64,000 nt of DNA from contig OX439002.1 in assembly GCA_949316495.1 (NCBI GenBank), positions 11,340,001 to 11,404,000 on the forward strand, written 5' to 3'. The position numbers and the translations under genes are program-made. The stretch comes from Amphiduros pacificus (lineage: Eukaryota > Annelida > Polychaeta > Phyllodocida > Hesionidae). The notes beneath the pieces are model-generated. The model was not told where the DNA came from. It made no database searches and was given only the letters and a program-made list of their open reading frames with translations. Shown in pieces: positions 31,646 through 44,248 of this stretch. The number at the start of each line of letters is the position of its first letter. Positions within the stretch are counted from its first letter, which is position 1.

Positions 31646-34600
31646 TAAACATCACCGTGTATTCATGAGTATGTGTATTAATGTTTAATGTTTGACACTA
31701 CATTCCGCACGGGGCGCTCTGGTACTGCCCTGTATGGTGAAACTACAGCGTCCGCGTGTGAGGTTTGGTATACGAAGGATGATTACGTTTAACTGCCACT
31801 TGGCGCCACCTGGTTAAATATTGTTCCGTTACATGGGACCTCTATGATCATGTATATCACAAAGTAAGGTAACTTAAATGTTCTTTATTTTAATGACTCA
31901 ATATTATGCAAACGTAATGGTTCTTGTATACTTCTCACACAGACTCGCCAACCATCCACAATGGTACGTAGTAATGCAATAGTTGTGTAATAATGAAGAA
32001 ACCTCACATTATTGTTATATTCTTTACAGTTACCATGTACTATAATGCTTTCATACCTGCTAAACTAGAATCACGCTGAATTCGTGTATCCTCAGATAGT
32101 GTATCCAAATATCTTGCATCACAGGTAATGGTAGAAGTCTGCCACTGCAGACATGAGTTCACAACTGTAATTATCGGTCATTCATTCACTGAACACCTTG
32201 TGATGTAAAGACGCACCCACGAGAAGGGTTGTTGGTCTGGGTGTTGTCCAGTCCAGACCCTCACGCTCCTCACCATTCGATGTAATCTTCTGTTCTCTTC
32301 CTTGCATCTCCTCTTCTTTTCTTTTTCTCTTCTGCCCTTTCTTCTTCATCCGCCCTGCAACAAAAAGAATTTTTTTTTGAAAAGCCTCTATTCATTCCAG
32401 ACATATCCATACATATATATTATTCCATGTCCATTTATTTTCTGCGAATTTTGGAAAAGCCTCTACTCCTAATGCATAATTACACATATATGTATATCGT
32501 TTCATGACTGCAGACTTATTACATAATGACTATTTTCTGTCACAAGTTTACCATGACGTCTACCGTGCCTGACTCGGCGTTGTCCGATATTTTTATTTTG
32601 ACATATTTAAATATGACGCTTGCAGAACTCTTTGACTTAAACAGGACCCTGCACTTTCGTTCTTCGGAGTTCGTTTTTACTCCAAATCTAATATAAATTT
32701 TTCCATCCATGATATACCTGATGTTTATGAAATTGATGCTACAAAATTTTGACTTAAAACCAACGAGACAGCTGGTTTCATTTGGAGAGTGCAATTACCA
32801 GTCCTCAGAGCGCTGGTTTCCGTCTTGCGTGCCCTACCGGCCCATTTATCTATGTCTGTATTCTCAGTCATTCGTGCTTTCCTAGAATCTCCTGTCAGTC
32901 AGACGTGCTGTGAGGAATATAACTTTTCAGCTTTGTCAAATTAGCCGTGTAACAATGTGAAAGATATTTGATGTAACTAAAAATACAGGCTCAAGTGCCA
33001 AGGAGTTTTAATTATTTTCTAGGATCAACCACGTATGATCAGCTATCCGAGGTCATTTTTGTGCCCTCTAATTATGGATGTGCTAAAGACAAAGCATGTG
33101 GTTTGAATCTTCACTCCCTTGCCATGATACAGGATACCTTACAGAGGTTGAAGACATGTAAATGAATGTAATGGTCGGTTACAGTGCCCTTGACGACTGC
33201 ATATTGTCCTACGAACATAAATTTTACTGAACCTTTGCCTCGGCTGAAACTGAGACGATGACAGAGTAGACCAAATTGTCTTCATATTACATAACAAAAT
33301 ACATTACCTTGCTCTGATCAATTTCACATGGCTGCTTTCTCGCTTCCCTCTTCCTTGTGCGTTCACATCCAGGCACCCCTGCGGTTTGACCATTATGGGA
33401 TTTCCCACACCCGCTGTTTGTTACCAGCTTTCCCCGTTGACCCTTTACGTAACCTTGTTCCACTAATCCATGTATAATCCACTTTTAAGTTGTACTTGTA
33501 ACTTTTTATGTCTTTCGTTGATGTTGACTTTCGCTCCGTGTTTTTATAAATTGATGTTTTGTAAAGTTACCATGTCAAAATTCTGAACTGGCGATCACCT
33601 GACCTTTTTGCATTTTTGCATAATTTAGCGTGGCGAGTGACCAAATATGTCGATGTGGCGTCACTGGGCCGCGCGACCATTCAAATCTTTTCTTGTTTCC
33701 TCACTCTTCACTGTATGCTACAGGCGGTGCTGCCTCCTGGCATTTCGTGTTTGCCGCCTGTGGTCAATACGTTAAGAAAATTTCTATGCATTTGTTGACT
33801 TGTCACCCGTAAGGGATTCTTGTGTGTGTTCCTGCATACGCATCTTTAATTCGCTCTCGATACGCCTACAGGTGTTTTGGAATGAAAAAAAAAGAAAAAC
33901 CGTCATATAGCATTTTGTAACATTTGTCTTATATGTGTTCCTCGACCAATTTGTATGGGTATCCATCCAGATCATCATCCTCTCAACCTCCTTTTATGGG
34001 CGTCACTTCGCATCTTACTCTAGACGCCCTCCCTCATCCTTCTGTTCTTATTTTTCTTCTTCTCTTTCTTCTTCTTTCTCTTTTTATCTTTGCTTGTTCT
34101 TTGATAATGTAAGGATGTATTGCAATTACTTCATGAGTAATAACTATAGTATTAATTTGCCTTGTATTCTGTATTGTTTAATCAACACTGTTACTCATAT
34201 CAATTAGCTTAAGAGTATTGATGAAATTTTTGCCTCATGATCACTGTGTGATTTCAATGTATGTTCGCTGTTAGAAGGTCTACAAGCCTTAGTGAAAATT
34301 CGTTAAGGGTGCATGTCATCCCATACATGTGATCAGATTGCTATTTTTTGTCAGACAGTTGTCACTCCTACTGCTTGTAATTTGTTACCTGTTTCTTTTG
34401 ACTGTTGCTGAAAAGAAATGTGAAACCAACACTTTCTTCCATCACCTCGGTCACTGCCTTACGAGTTACGTAATATTTTGTTTCTTTTTCCTTTTGTTTG
34501 ATTAGGATTCTGTGAGCCGCGTTCATGGACGGGAAATAGGCGGTTATTTAGACCAGATAATATTGATGGATTATCTTAATTTGCTGTGTTGTTTCTCGTT

Positions 34601-36507
34601 CCCTTTGACTATTGCTGAAAGGAAATTTAGAACCCATGTTTTCTTCTTCTTTTTCTTTATCTTTGTGTGTCTGAATTGACAATGAAAGTTGCTTTCTGCT
34701 CTCCGTCTTGAGTGCGCTTGTAATACGATATTTGATTTATTGTGATACATAAAATTGTTGTAACGATTGATTTAATATTTAATTCCATATAATGACTTAT
34801 TTAATATGATTTTAGGGTGGTGTGATACTTTATTTACTATGATGTTTATTGTGCTAATTGGTTTCATATAATAATTGGGTTAATACTTTAATTGTTTAAT
34901 AACTTATGTTTGTATATTTTATGTGTATCGTGATTCAGGGTATTCCTTGTTTTTCACTCAAATTACCTAAGTACAGAGGTAGGTGTCAATAGGCACTGGG
35001 ATAGGCTTGTATGCTGTTGAACATGGTATTGTCTCATGCCTGCTTACGCACCTATTATATTATTCTTTGTATATCTTCATTTCTTTAAATATTTGTGAGG
35101 TGCTCATTACGAATGTTGGTTTGGTAGTTGTTTGGGATTTTACCTCACCTTTTACGTTGCTGACTACGCCATATATCTCATGTGTCCGTACATTAAAGTA
35201 CCTGTATTGCTGTATAAAATATATATTAATTTATCATCTCCCACGGTCTCGCACACCCATCATCTTTCGCTTGATTTCACTTATTAAGGATAAATTGCTT
35301 TTGACTTATTTCAATATTTTTGATTATCATAAGTATTCTGTATTACGAAACGATTTCGGTTGTGCTTATATGTGTTTTCTTTCTCTGTTTTAGATTGTGG
35401 ATGGTTACTGGGTTTTCACCATATACTTCGAACACTTGGAGATGAACCTTCCATGTTACATGCAAGGTTTAGTGCCCTTAACCGTCCATCCTTTTTGGAT
35501 GCGACTACCATTTGAAGCTGTCTCTCTGTGGGATTCCCATCCCTGTTCTTTTATAGATCACGAAGGATTAAATTTTCTTTTAAGGGATTTTAATTGTGAA
35601 ATAGGATATTTCCTATCTTGTTGGCACCTCCTCGTTTTCCTGGTATTTAATTGCGCAATGTTGTATGAATTTGTTACTGAAAATTTTTAATTTACTAATG
35701 TATTGTGTACTTTTGAAAAATCTAGTATGAATAAGTGATTTGTTCTTTGTCTCTCAGACGTATTTTGTATCTTTTGTGTATCCCTAACGCCTTTGCATAG
35801 TTGCTGTATGATGCAGATTTGGTTATCACTTGAGCATGTGTTAAGTCCTTTACTTGCTGTACATTGGTTGTTTGTGATGACCTCAGTTGTTAATTTGTAT
35901 ATTCTCCTTTCTTACGTATTAAATTAATAGAGTCCTGACGATACATGGAACATTCTTTCTGTACTGATTGCATGTCCCTTACCTAAACCCTGTTGTCTCC
36001 AGATCAAAGTACACTTCTGCATCGTTTGTAAACCATCCTGTTTACCTTGCTTGCAAGCTGGGTTTAATTTTAAACTGTCCTAGCTTTGGTTTGTATCTCA
36101 TTGCTCCACAATAGTGGCTATCATTGTCGATATTTTAAAGATAAATATACCCTGTTCACTTACGTCCTTACAAACTTGTGTGAGGTTCTTCTGTAATTAA
36201 TCTTTGAGTGTATTTTATTGTTGTATTTTATTGTAAATGTGTGCTGCATTCACGAGAGTGTTACTGTGAATTCATGTATCTTGTGGTTGTATTTTATCAT
36301 AACTGTGCCTAGTATTTTATCTAGATGTACACTGCGTTCATTACAAGAACTTTGATATTGTAAATCATGTATTATTATTGTAAGTCTGGTTTAGGTTTGG
36401 TCTATGGCATGGGCGACTGGCATTTTGGTTAAAATAAGTATTTTATTAATTGAGTTTAAGGATGTAGGTTGGTACTCTCATCTGAAACACGAGGACGTGT
36501 TTAGTCG
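31646..36507. other. Long unassigned AT-rich part of the post-env region
   Basis: Nearly 5 kb with no supportable gene. Open frames are short and hydrophobic, as expected from T-rich sequence (for example 34983-35393 and 35397-35690). A GC-richer island at about 31695-31830 (gcacggggcgctctggtact) and another at 33620-33760 have no motif. Degenerate repeats of 'tgttgtattttat' occur near 36210-36310. Confidence 0.4.
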
Positions 36508-37041
36508 AAGGGGGACCGAGTGTAGGATATAGATTACACACCCAGAGACTCTTGAAAACATATAGACATTCATAGACAGTCACGAAAGCTATTGATGGTT
36601 GATGCGTCACCATAACCACCACACTGAGAGATCACGTGCAGGCAGACGAGCCCATGTCGGATACGCAGGCAAGACGAGTCCATTCTGTGTCGCCTAAAGG
36701 AGCCACGTAGGCAAACTCCACACATGACGCAGAGTGATCCCTCAAAGAGGCCCGCAACCGTTGGATCCTGGGAGATAGAGATAGGAGAGCAAAACCTGGA
36801 GACCGGAGAAGCAGAAATCCAACGACCACTTGCCACAGAAGATCCACGACTCTCAGTATCGTGACTGCATAGACTTGGGTGTTTTGTGTAAAGATAGGAT
36901 CTCATAAGTATCATGCATTTGGGTAGTTCACATGCCTCGCTCATTGCCATGCCGGCCTAGCCAGACAAGGAAGACTCACAGCACCGAATAAAGGTAACTA
37001 TTGTGTCGTGTATATCCTGTGTCTGCAGTCCTTATTACCTG
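36508..37041 (+). repeat. Purine tract and incomplete 3' LTR of the 26-kb element
   Basis: The purine tract gaagggggac lies just before the LTR start tgtaggatatag at 36521. The LTR is about 97% identical to 10718 onward but lacks its final part, so no target duplication can be read. LINE-A linker sequence follows shortly after 37041. Confidence 0.85.
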
Positions 37042-37059
37042 TGAGATTTAATTTTTTTT

Positions 37060-38560
37060 TATAGAGAAACTGGCTCTTCAGCTGGGCTGATTAAATTATT
37101 CGGCAATGTCAAATTCAACTCTCATAGATGGAGGAAGAAATCTCCCAGTCAGCCCAGGTTTACTAAAGAATGTAACGCTAACAGGAAACTTCTATATAAC
37201 GCCAAGCAAAAGTATCATAAATTACAGTCCGAGGTAAATGAGGCCAAGGTAAAGTCATGCAGTAAAAAATATAGGGTCCAAATAAAGAATGCGAGAAATT
37301 TATACAATAAGCAAGTCCATAAGAAACTTAGAGTTCTAAAATCAGCCAATCCAAAGGACTATTGGGCAATCATTAATAACAATGACAAAAAAGTTGCTTC
37401 AAAAATAACCACACAAATACTGTTTGAACACTTCAAAAAGTTAAATCAGAAGCCAAGTGACAGTAATGATCCAGATCAGGAAGTCTTCTTGGAAAAGGGT
37501 GATCTTAACAACTCTGATGATGCCTTTTTCAATTTCCCATTTACCAATGAAGAAATCCAAAAGCAGTCCAATAAACTGCGAAATGGGAAGGCTAGTGGCT
37601 TGGATGCTAATATAAATGAATTCATCATGATTAACTTGATAACCAAATATTTCAATATAATCCTAGAAAGTGGCCTCATCCCCTCGGACTGGTGCCAAGG
37701 TGTTATTATTTCTATTTATGAAAGGAAGGGTGACATACATGACCCTGACAATTACAGGGGGATAACCGTCCTGAGTTGTATTGGGAAACTATTTACTGTT
37801 ATGCTAAATTGTAGACTGTCGCTTTTTCTAGAAAGCAATCGTTTACTTGCTGAAGAACAAACTGGTTTTAGACTAGGTTAGTCTACTCTGGACCATGTTT
37901 TCACCTTGTCCTGTATCATAGATTTATACACGAGTAAGAAAAAAAGGCTATACACCTTCCTGAAGTCTTCCTGTAGACTACAGGAAGGTGTTTGACACTG
38001 TTGACCAACACTATTTGTGGCAGAAACTGCTTAGTCTAGGTATCAAAGGTAAAGCCTTTATGGTTATTAAGAATATGTACAACAGTGCTAAATCCTGTGT
38101 GCAGAATGACAGTGATATATCTGACTTTTTTTAATGTAATATAGGTGTCAGACAGGGCGAGAACCTGTCTCCACTCCTTTTCTCAATATTTTTAAACGAT
38201 CTTTCTGATTACGTAAGCCAAGATGCCAAGGGCATCTAGATTGAGTTTAATGTGGACGGTCTTGGTTGTTTTATAAAACTGTATGCACTACTTTATGCAG
38301 ATGATACTATTTTGTTGTGCGACTTGCCTGGGGACCTGCAAGCAATGCTTGATTCTCTGAAAAATTACTGTGATAAATGGAAACTCCAGGTGAATACTGC
38401 CAAAACTAAGATTGTAATATTTTCTAGGGGCCTAGTTAGAAAACCACCTGACTTCATCTATGGTGTAAATAAACTAGAAATAGTAAATGACTATGTATAC
38501 CTGGGAGTAACTTTCAATTGTAATGGGAAATTCGCGAAAGCTTTTGATATTGACCATATA
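37060..38560 (+). pseudogene. LINE-A linker and reverse transcriptase
   Basis: The lysine-rich linker (RFTKECNANRKLLYNAKQKY) leads into the RT. Conserved blocks are NGKASGLDANINEFI near 37585, SDWCQGVIISIYERKGD, NYRGITVLSCIGKLF, EEQTGFRLG, YRKVFDTVDQHYLW near 37990, IGVRQGENLSPLLFSIFLNDL and the catalytic YADDTILL near 38295. In-frame stops lie at 37879 (TAG after FRLG), 38132 (TAA) and 38237 (TAG), and the frame shifts near 37965. The RT is dead. It breaks off near 38560 at an unidentified insert and resumes at 40293. Confidence 0.88.
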
Positions 38561-40292
38561 AGGGGCTTAGCAAATTCGCCAACTTTTACTAAAAATATGA
38601 GAAATATTTATTTTCTGATCAAACTTCATATCACCCGGGTAAGAGATGCGCTCACTGTCAGCTCACCCTATGACTTACTCCTTGTGTGTCACACCTTGGT
38701 GACAAATGCACCCTCTCCTGCCTGTATATCACACCTAGTGTCTCTCCCTGCTGTAATTCACTCTCACTTGACATGACTTACTAACATCTATCCATTCTTA
38801 TATGACAGCTGAGCACATGTCTATCATGTCAATTTGAGGGTATATAACATGCCCACAGGTAAGTTATATTTATACAAAATTATTCCCTTGCATTAAACAC
38901 TGGATATTTCTATTATTGGATTACAATATTAAATACCAGGATATATTCATTGCTACCCTACAGTCATATCGTTACCTTCAAGTTAGTGTTCACGGTATGT
39001 TGATGAATTGAGTATGTTATATCAGATGTATGACCATTGATGATTGTGAAATGCCCTACAATGTCTTTGTTATTATTTAGCTCAAACAGCAACATGTCTA
39101 ATAATAGATCAACAATGTACATAGTTAGTTAAGCACTCAATGTTTTATATCAACCATTGGTGATAATATTTCCCTTGTAAAATGTAATAAGGAATGGTGA
39201 CTATGTAAGGTTATATTGGTGTAGGTTGTCCTTTCCTTTGTTTGCCATGTTGGATTATTTGAATTCAACTGTGACATGTTGGATTATTTAATTCAACTGT
39301 CACATGTGTAGTATAGGGCATGTGAAATGCTATTGGAAACGGTTAGACTAAGCTTTATTTGGCATTATATGTTACGAGATATCTATAAATAAGTGAGAAT
39401 TATATGATTGTTCTATGCATTTTGCCTTTATTTAGTGAAATAAGTATATTTAGTTGAGGTAATTATCGGCCAATGAGCTGCCAGCTCCCACATTTGGAAC
39501 ATGGAATCACCCAGAGGGGTGTAGGGGTATCAACCCATATTATTTCTAGAGTTTTATAAACCTAGCTTACTTTATATTTTTATATAAATGCAGAATATAA
39601 TGTTATTCTGTGTAATCATTTATATCTAAATGTCTTTAAGTAATTATATATTTGTGAGTGTTCAGGGTTTGAATAAATAGTTTATACCTGTTACCCCTGA
39701 CCACTCAAGCGGATAGTCTGAACCAAGCTGTGCCAGGTATAAATACTGCTGCACAGTCAAGCATCAGGGTCAATCTCCAGGGTTGTCCATGCCTTGCATT
39801 TGAAGGACTTACCATAGTCATCAAGTAGCGAGGCAGGGCAATCTCCAGTATTGTCCATGCTCTGCGCTTGAAGGACTTACCATAGTCATCAAGTTGGGAG
39901 GACTTGCCATAGTCACCCTGTGCAGGCATTGGATGCAGCAGCCGAGAGAGTGCAAGCCTGGAAGACTTCCCATAGTCGTCAGGCAGGGTTGACTTTCCAT
40001 AGTCCCCCTTGGCTGTCTCTCTGCAGCTAGATATTTTACTGCAAATTTGCGCATCATATTAATCAGTAAGATTGTATTATTGATTCACGTCATTATTATT
40101 GAACTTGATCATTGTATATCTTTATGTAACGTTTCTACTGGATGAGAATTGAATAAATGATTATAATCGATTAGAGAATTGTGTTTATCAACTTATGACA
40201 GAAGGAAATAAGAATATTCAGTACTTCTCACCCAAACCAGCTCACGAGTTTGGTGGTTTTCACGCTACCCCACCCCAGACCCGTGACACTAT
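38560..40292. mobile_element. Unidentified 1.7-kb insert in LINE-A
   Basis: LINE-A protein is collinear across this gap (GKFAKA before, IDKQIRQAKRA after), so about 1.7 kb was inserted. Taking the insert as tgatattgacc...cccgtgaca gives TG...CA ends and loosely similar flanks (ctttt/ctata), which would fit a non-autonomous LTR element, but no LTR pair or clear terminal inverted repeat was found. It contains a 30-bp direct repeat at about 39246-39305 (tgttggattatttgaattca) and a degenerate tandem repeat at 39775-40020 built on 'gacttaccatagtcatcaag'. No coding capacity is recognised. Confidence 0.55.
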
Positions 40293-41430
40293 AGATAAGC
40301 AGATCCGACAGGCGAAGCGCGCAACATTATAGCATCACAGCTAAAGCCAGGAACCTGCAGCTTCCAATTGATATACAGCTGCACCTATTTGACACCTGCA
40401 TCCTACCCATCTTATTATATGGCTCCGAGGTGTGGGGATTCTCAAATGTAAAAAACATAGAAATATTCCATAATCAGTACTGAAAATATATTCTTAAACT
40501 TGGTTCTAAATCTATTAATAACATAGCATTGGGAGAGCTTGGTAGATATAAAATTGAAAAATTTATAAAGCAGAGAATGCTGAATTTCTGGACTAAAATA
40601 AGTACAGGCAAGTCGAGTAAAATTTCAGGAGCAGTCTATCACAAAATGAAAGAGTTATATGATACGGGTGAATATAAGTCAGGTTGGCTGACACATATCA
40701 AATCCACCCTAGATGAGCTACAGCTTGAGTATCTGTGGGATGCTTCACCAGATGTATTGTGCTCCAATTCGTTAAAAGCCACATTTGATCAAAAACTTCA
40801 TGTTGCCTATTCCGAACTGTGGATGTCCGAACTTGCTAGTTCTAGTGCATGTGATAATTATATCAAATTTAAATCCTCCCTGAAGCTAGAACCCTATCTC
40901 ACATTGCTTGAGCTTGCCATACCCATCACAAAATTTAGATCTAATAATCATAGACTCCCTGTGGTAATGGGCAGATACAGCAATGTACCCAGAGAAAGGA
41001 GACTATGCACATTATGTAACAGTGATTTGGTTGGAGATGAGCACCACTCTCTTGTGGTATGTAATCATTTCAAATCAGACCGGGACAGGCTAATTTACCA
41101 AAGATACTCTGTGTTCCCTGACATATCCAACATGAGGCATCTCCTCAACAGCATGGATATACAAGTATTAGTCAATTTATCAAAATTCGTAGTAATTATT
41201 TTAAAACATTTCAAACACTGATGATATTCATTTTAGCCAATTTATGTCCATCTGGTGGTGCTCATCCCAGGCCCACAGTGTTTAGGGTGGCTATATCTAT
41301 TTATTTGTGTACCCTAATCTGCAAATGAATATTAATATTACCATTTACACTAGTGCCATTTAAACTGTGTCAAATATATGCAGTATTTGTAAGCACTTGC
41401 CATGCGTATTATTTAGGAAATATGTTGTTA
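40293..41430 (+). pseudogene. LINE-A RT thumb, C-terminal domain and 3' UTR
   Basis: Continues the RT: LFDTCILPILLYGSEVWGF near 40390, one TGA near 40482, then ILKLGSKSINNIALGELGRY and an open frame to 41219-41221. The C-terminal domain includes RLCTLCNSDLVGDEHHSLVV followed by CNHF, a C-x2-C...H...C arrangement seen at the end of many CR1/L2-like proteins. About 210 bp of 3' UTR follow before the next LTR element begins at 41431. Confidence 0.85.
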
Positions 41431-41799
41431 TGTTACCCACTGATGGAGAGTATCCGTCGTTGGGGGACGTGGACGGGGGATCAATACTCTACCATAGATA
41501 CATACTCTACTCTACCGTACTGTACTGTACAATAAGTATAACTCACTAACTCGCTGGCTGTGAGTCGGGGCACGGATCCTAGCTACCCTATCTACCCAGG
41601 TGAAGGTGTCAGGTAATAAGGACTGCAGACACAGGATATACACGACACAATAGTTACCTTTATTCGGTGCTGTGAGTCTTCCTTGTCTGGCTAGGCCCGC
41701 ATGGCAATGAGCGAGGCATATGAACTACCCAAATGCATGATACTTATGAGATCCCATCTATACACAAAACACCAAGTCTATGCAGTTACGATACTGAGA
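41431..41799 (-). repeat. Incomplete 3' LTR of the second element
   Basis: Matches the 3' part of the family LTR (gggtaaca terminus at 41431) and adjoins env sequence directly at about 41800. Confidence 0.9.
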
Positions 41800-44247
41800 G
41801 GTCAACCGGAGAGGACAAAGCCTTGCGGCTAAGAGGGGTAAGCATGTTGCCATGAGCAATCTGAGGTGTAGTGGGACACTAATAACAGAGGGCATGTGGA
41901 ATTTCAGTTCACGGCGTGTGTCCCGCAACATGGTCATATCCCAATCAACTATTAAGTGATGGTTGAGGCACCCGTTCGAGAGTTCAGCGTGGGGCATTGC
42001 CTCTCCAGGGAAGACTTTGATACAGCCAGGAAATGTCAAGATCTCTGTCACAAAGAGGACCACGCGGGAAGTGCCAGAGAAAAGTTCCAGGAATACACTC
42101 GACCGGGGGCACTTAGTTTCTCGATCAAACACACGCATGACCGAGGACAGGTCGTGCCTGCGGCGGTATAGACTGTAGATTTTCTGGGAGATAAAGATGG
42201 TGGCAACAAGTGACAAGGTGGCAAGACCAACAAGGTCAAACAAATGTAACGGGCGGGAGCCGGGAGAAATGGGCAGGGCGTCTGTGGCGGGAACATGGCT
42301 CAGTTGGTATAGCAAAACAGTTTTCTGAAGGTGGGCATATTTTCCATGAAGGACGAATAGACAAATTGCACATCCTATTGACAAACCGGTCCCAACGGTA
42401 TGTATAAGGCTAAGCCAACTCATACCATCCTGCGTGGTAAAACTGTCCGGCAAAGTCCAAGAGGGATCAATATATGGCACCTGAGAATCTTTCCACGCAG
42501 AAGCAGTGCGGTTAAGATCAGCAATAACCATGCCCTGTCGTGCAACAAAATCATCAACCCCTAAAGTGAGCAAATCTAAGTCAGGGACATCCAAACCCGG
42601 GGGCTCAGAAAACAGCATGTCGGCAGTCATGCCATGCATAACAGTATCATTGTGGAATAAAGAAATGAATAACAAGTTAGCTATATATGATTTAGCCACA
42701 CGTGTCATCACCTTCTTGTCACAATGAACAAGACTTGGCGGAATGTATACACCAGAACTAGACCGCATACTGCAACCACAACCCAGCGTTAGCGTGCAAA
42801 AGGTACAAGGCTCCACCTCAGTGGGGGTAACGTCTAACTGGCACGTGACCAGTCAAGGTTCGCTGTGTCCTATGACCAGACAGGATGAGTTCTGTAAGTC
42901 CCTAACAACGCGAAGCGGGGACTTCAATTCCAGGAAATCAACCTGACAATATGACATAATGTCACGGACCACGCCCGTATAAATGGACAAGGCACATGAC
43001 GGAATGTCAACAGGAAATTCCGGGAAAGTCCTATAGCAATGGCGAACACCAGACCCGAAACACTCAGCCAAGTCAGCCCTAGACAATTCTATGTAAAATC
43101 TCTCGTCACGTGATATGCCAATAAAATCTGAGAAACCTGAGAGGCGTGTAAATTGGTTGGGCTTCTTGCCTCCTGTAGGTATAGGGAAAGATGATACCTC
43201 ATATATGGTAAAAGCGTTATCTTTCACAACAAGTGGTAAACTAACATCAATATACAAATGGGAGTCACTATTGAGAGCCGTTACGCTTGGAATAGCGTAG
43301 ATAGGACTGGGTTGGTCGTACATCAATTTAAAATTAGGGTATTGCACACGCAAAAGTCGGGCAACCTGTCTCATTGATTTATGTAGAACATCAGGGGGAA
43401 CCAAAATAGGGGACAATTTATTATCAGCAATAGTTTCCAAAGCAAGGAGAGTTGCACGTGCCTCTGATTCCAGCAACGTCAATGCGCGAATGTGACCAAT
43501 CTCCGAAACACTAGCATATGTGAAGTCAGCTAGAGTCTTCAATAGGATACGCAGTGCGTCTGTCTGTACCTGGACAACCTCAAGTCTGTGAACAAGCAAT
43601 TCGCTATTGTGTAGAAGCCTAGCAATATTCATGGTGTTATTAACCACACCGTCAGAAACAATATCCAAACGTTCATTCGTAACTCTCACCAGTGACGAAG
43701 TTTGGGCATGCAGGGCATTGAGATTCGATTGTAAGCGCTTGGAGTTGCTCTCAATAATACCGACCCTCTTCATCAATTTATTCCGTTGTTTATCAGTGAC
43801 CAAACCAAAAGCAGAACCAAGGACGGAGCCTACCAATGGTAAAAATGAACGTTTCTGCCTACCGCCTCTGCGGGGTGTGGGCTGTGTAATCGGCCAGAGT
43901 TTCTTGATTGACCGCCAGTAGCGGTGAATATGACCTGTAAGGGAATCGTTTAGATTCTGATATGCAGCAGTAAGTGAGCTAAAAGTACTACAAAACCCGT
44001 GGGCAATAGACACATCACGCCTACGTCAAGGAGAGAGAACCAACGGAATCTCCTCATCACACATGGTAAACGGAGGTGTAGAGGCAAGTAGCTCAAGGTG
44101 AGGGACGGCAAATGTAACTTGCCAAGTCGCTGCACTGTTCGCCACATAACCTTGCTTCGTGAGCAAGGCACCAACATTTGGACGGCCCAAAACACTAACA
44201 GCAGACACTGTGGGAGCACAAAGAAAAAGAACCCACACCACATACAT
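41800..44247 (-). CDS. F-type envelope region of the second element
   Basis: Opens at 44247 with the same signal peptide (MYVVWVLFLCAPTVSA) as the other copy. It then has the furin-like site (RQKRS) with the hydrophobic glycine-rich stretch after it (FLPLVGSVLGSAFGLV, near 43820-43870), the heptad-like region, the cysteine-rich part and the membrane span near 42390-42460. The region is very similar to 19495-22264, so both copies retain recognisable selection-type conservation of the protein. It lacks the natural end. Fossil, broken at a few places. Confidence 0.82.
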
Positions 44248-44248
44248 G

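Larger units (their letters stand above)
10718..37041 (+). mobile_element. 26-kb env-bearing chromodomain Ty3/gypsy element with post-env cargo
   Basis: Same-orientation LTRs at 10718-11388 and 36521-37041 are about 97% identical over 520 bp and share a block absent from the other family member's 5' LTR, so they look like the two ends of one insertion. LINE-A sequence lies on both outer sides. Order inside: gag, protease, RT/RNase H, integrase with chromodomain, a 1.8-kb spacer, a small proline-rich ORF, an F-type envelope region, then about 14 kb of further sequence before a purine tract and the 3' LTR. A solo LTR and a SINE are nested within it. The 3' LTR is incomplete. The copy is broken, with more than ten breaks. 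LTR divergence implies moderate age. Confidence 0.75.
7308..41430 (+). mobile_element. LINE-A: APE-type LINE split over 34 kb by nested insertions
   Basis: Pieces of one LINE occur in collinear order on the plus strand: ORF1-like sequence (7345-8400), endonuclease (8830-9066, 9787-9959 and 10285-10717), the linker and RT (37060-38560), and the RT thumb with the C-terminal zinc-finger-like domain (40293-41221), then a 3' UTR to about 41430. Each gap is filled by another element whose borders can be recognised. Without the insertions the LINE would be about 6 kb. The protein style (APE endonuclease, YADD RT, terminal C-x2-C...H...C) suggests a CR1/L2-like clade, which I cannot fix. The copy has stops and frameshifts and is dead; its insertion predates everything nested in it. 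Confidence 0.85.

Noticed and set aside
34983-35690. Plus-strand ORFs of 136 and 97 aa
   Set aside because: Hydrophobic residues follow from T-rich DNA; no start context, motif or homologue recognised.
36521-37041. An independent solo LTR unrelated to the 5' LTR at 10718
   Set aside because: It shares a diagnostic block and 97% identity with 10718-11388, has a purine tract before it, and LINE-A continues on its far side; the single-insertion reading is simpler, though not proven.
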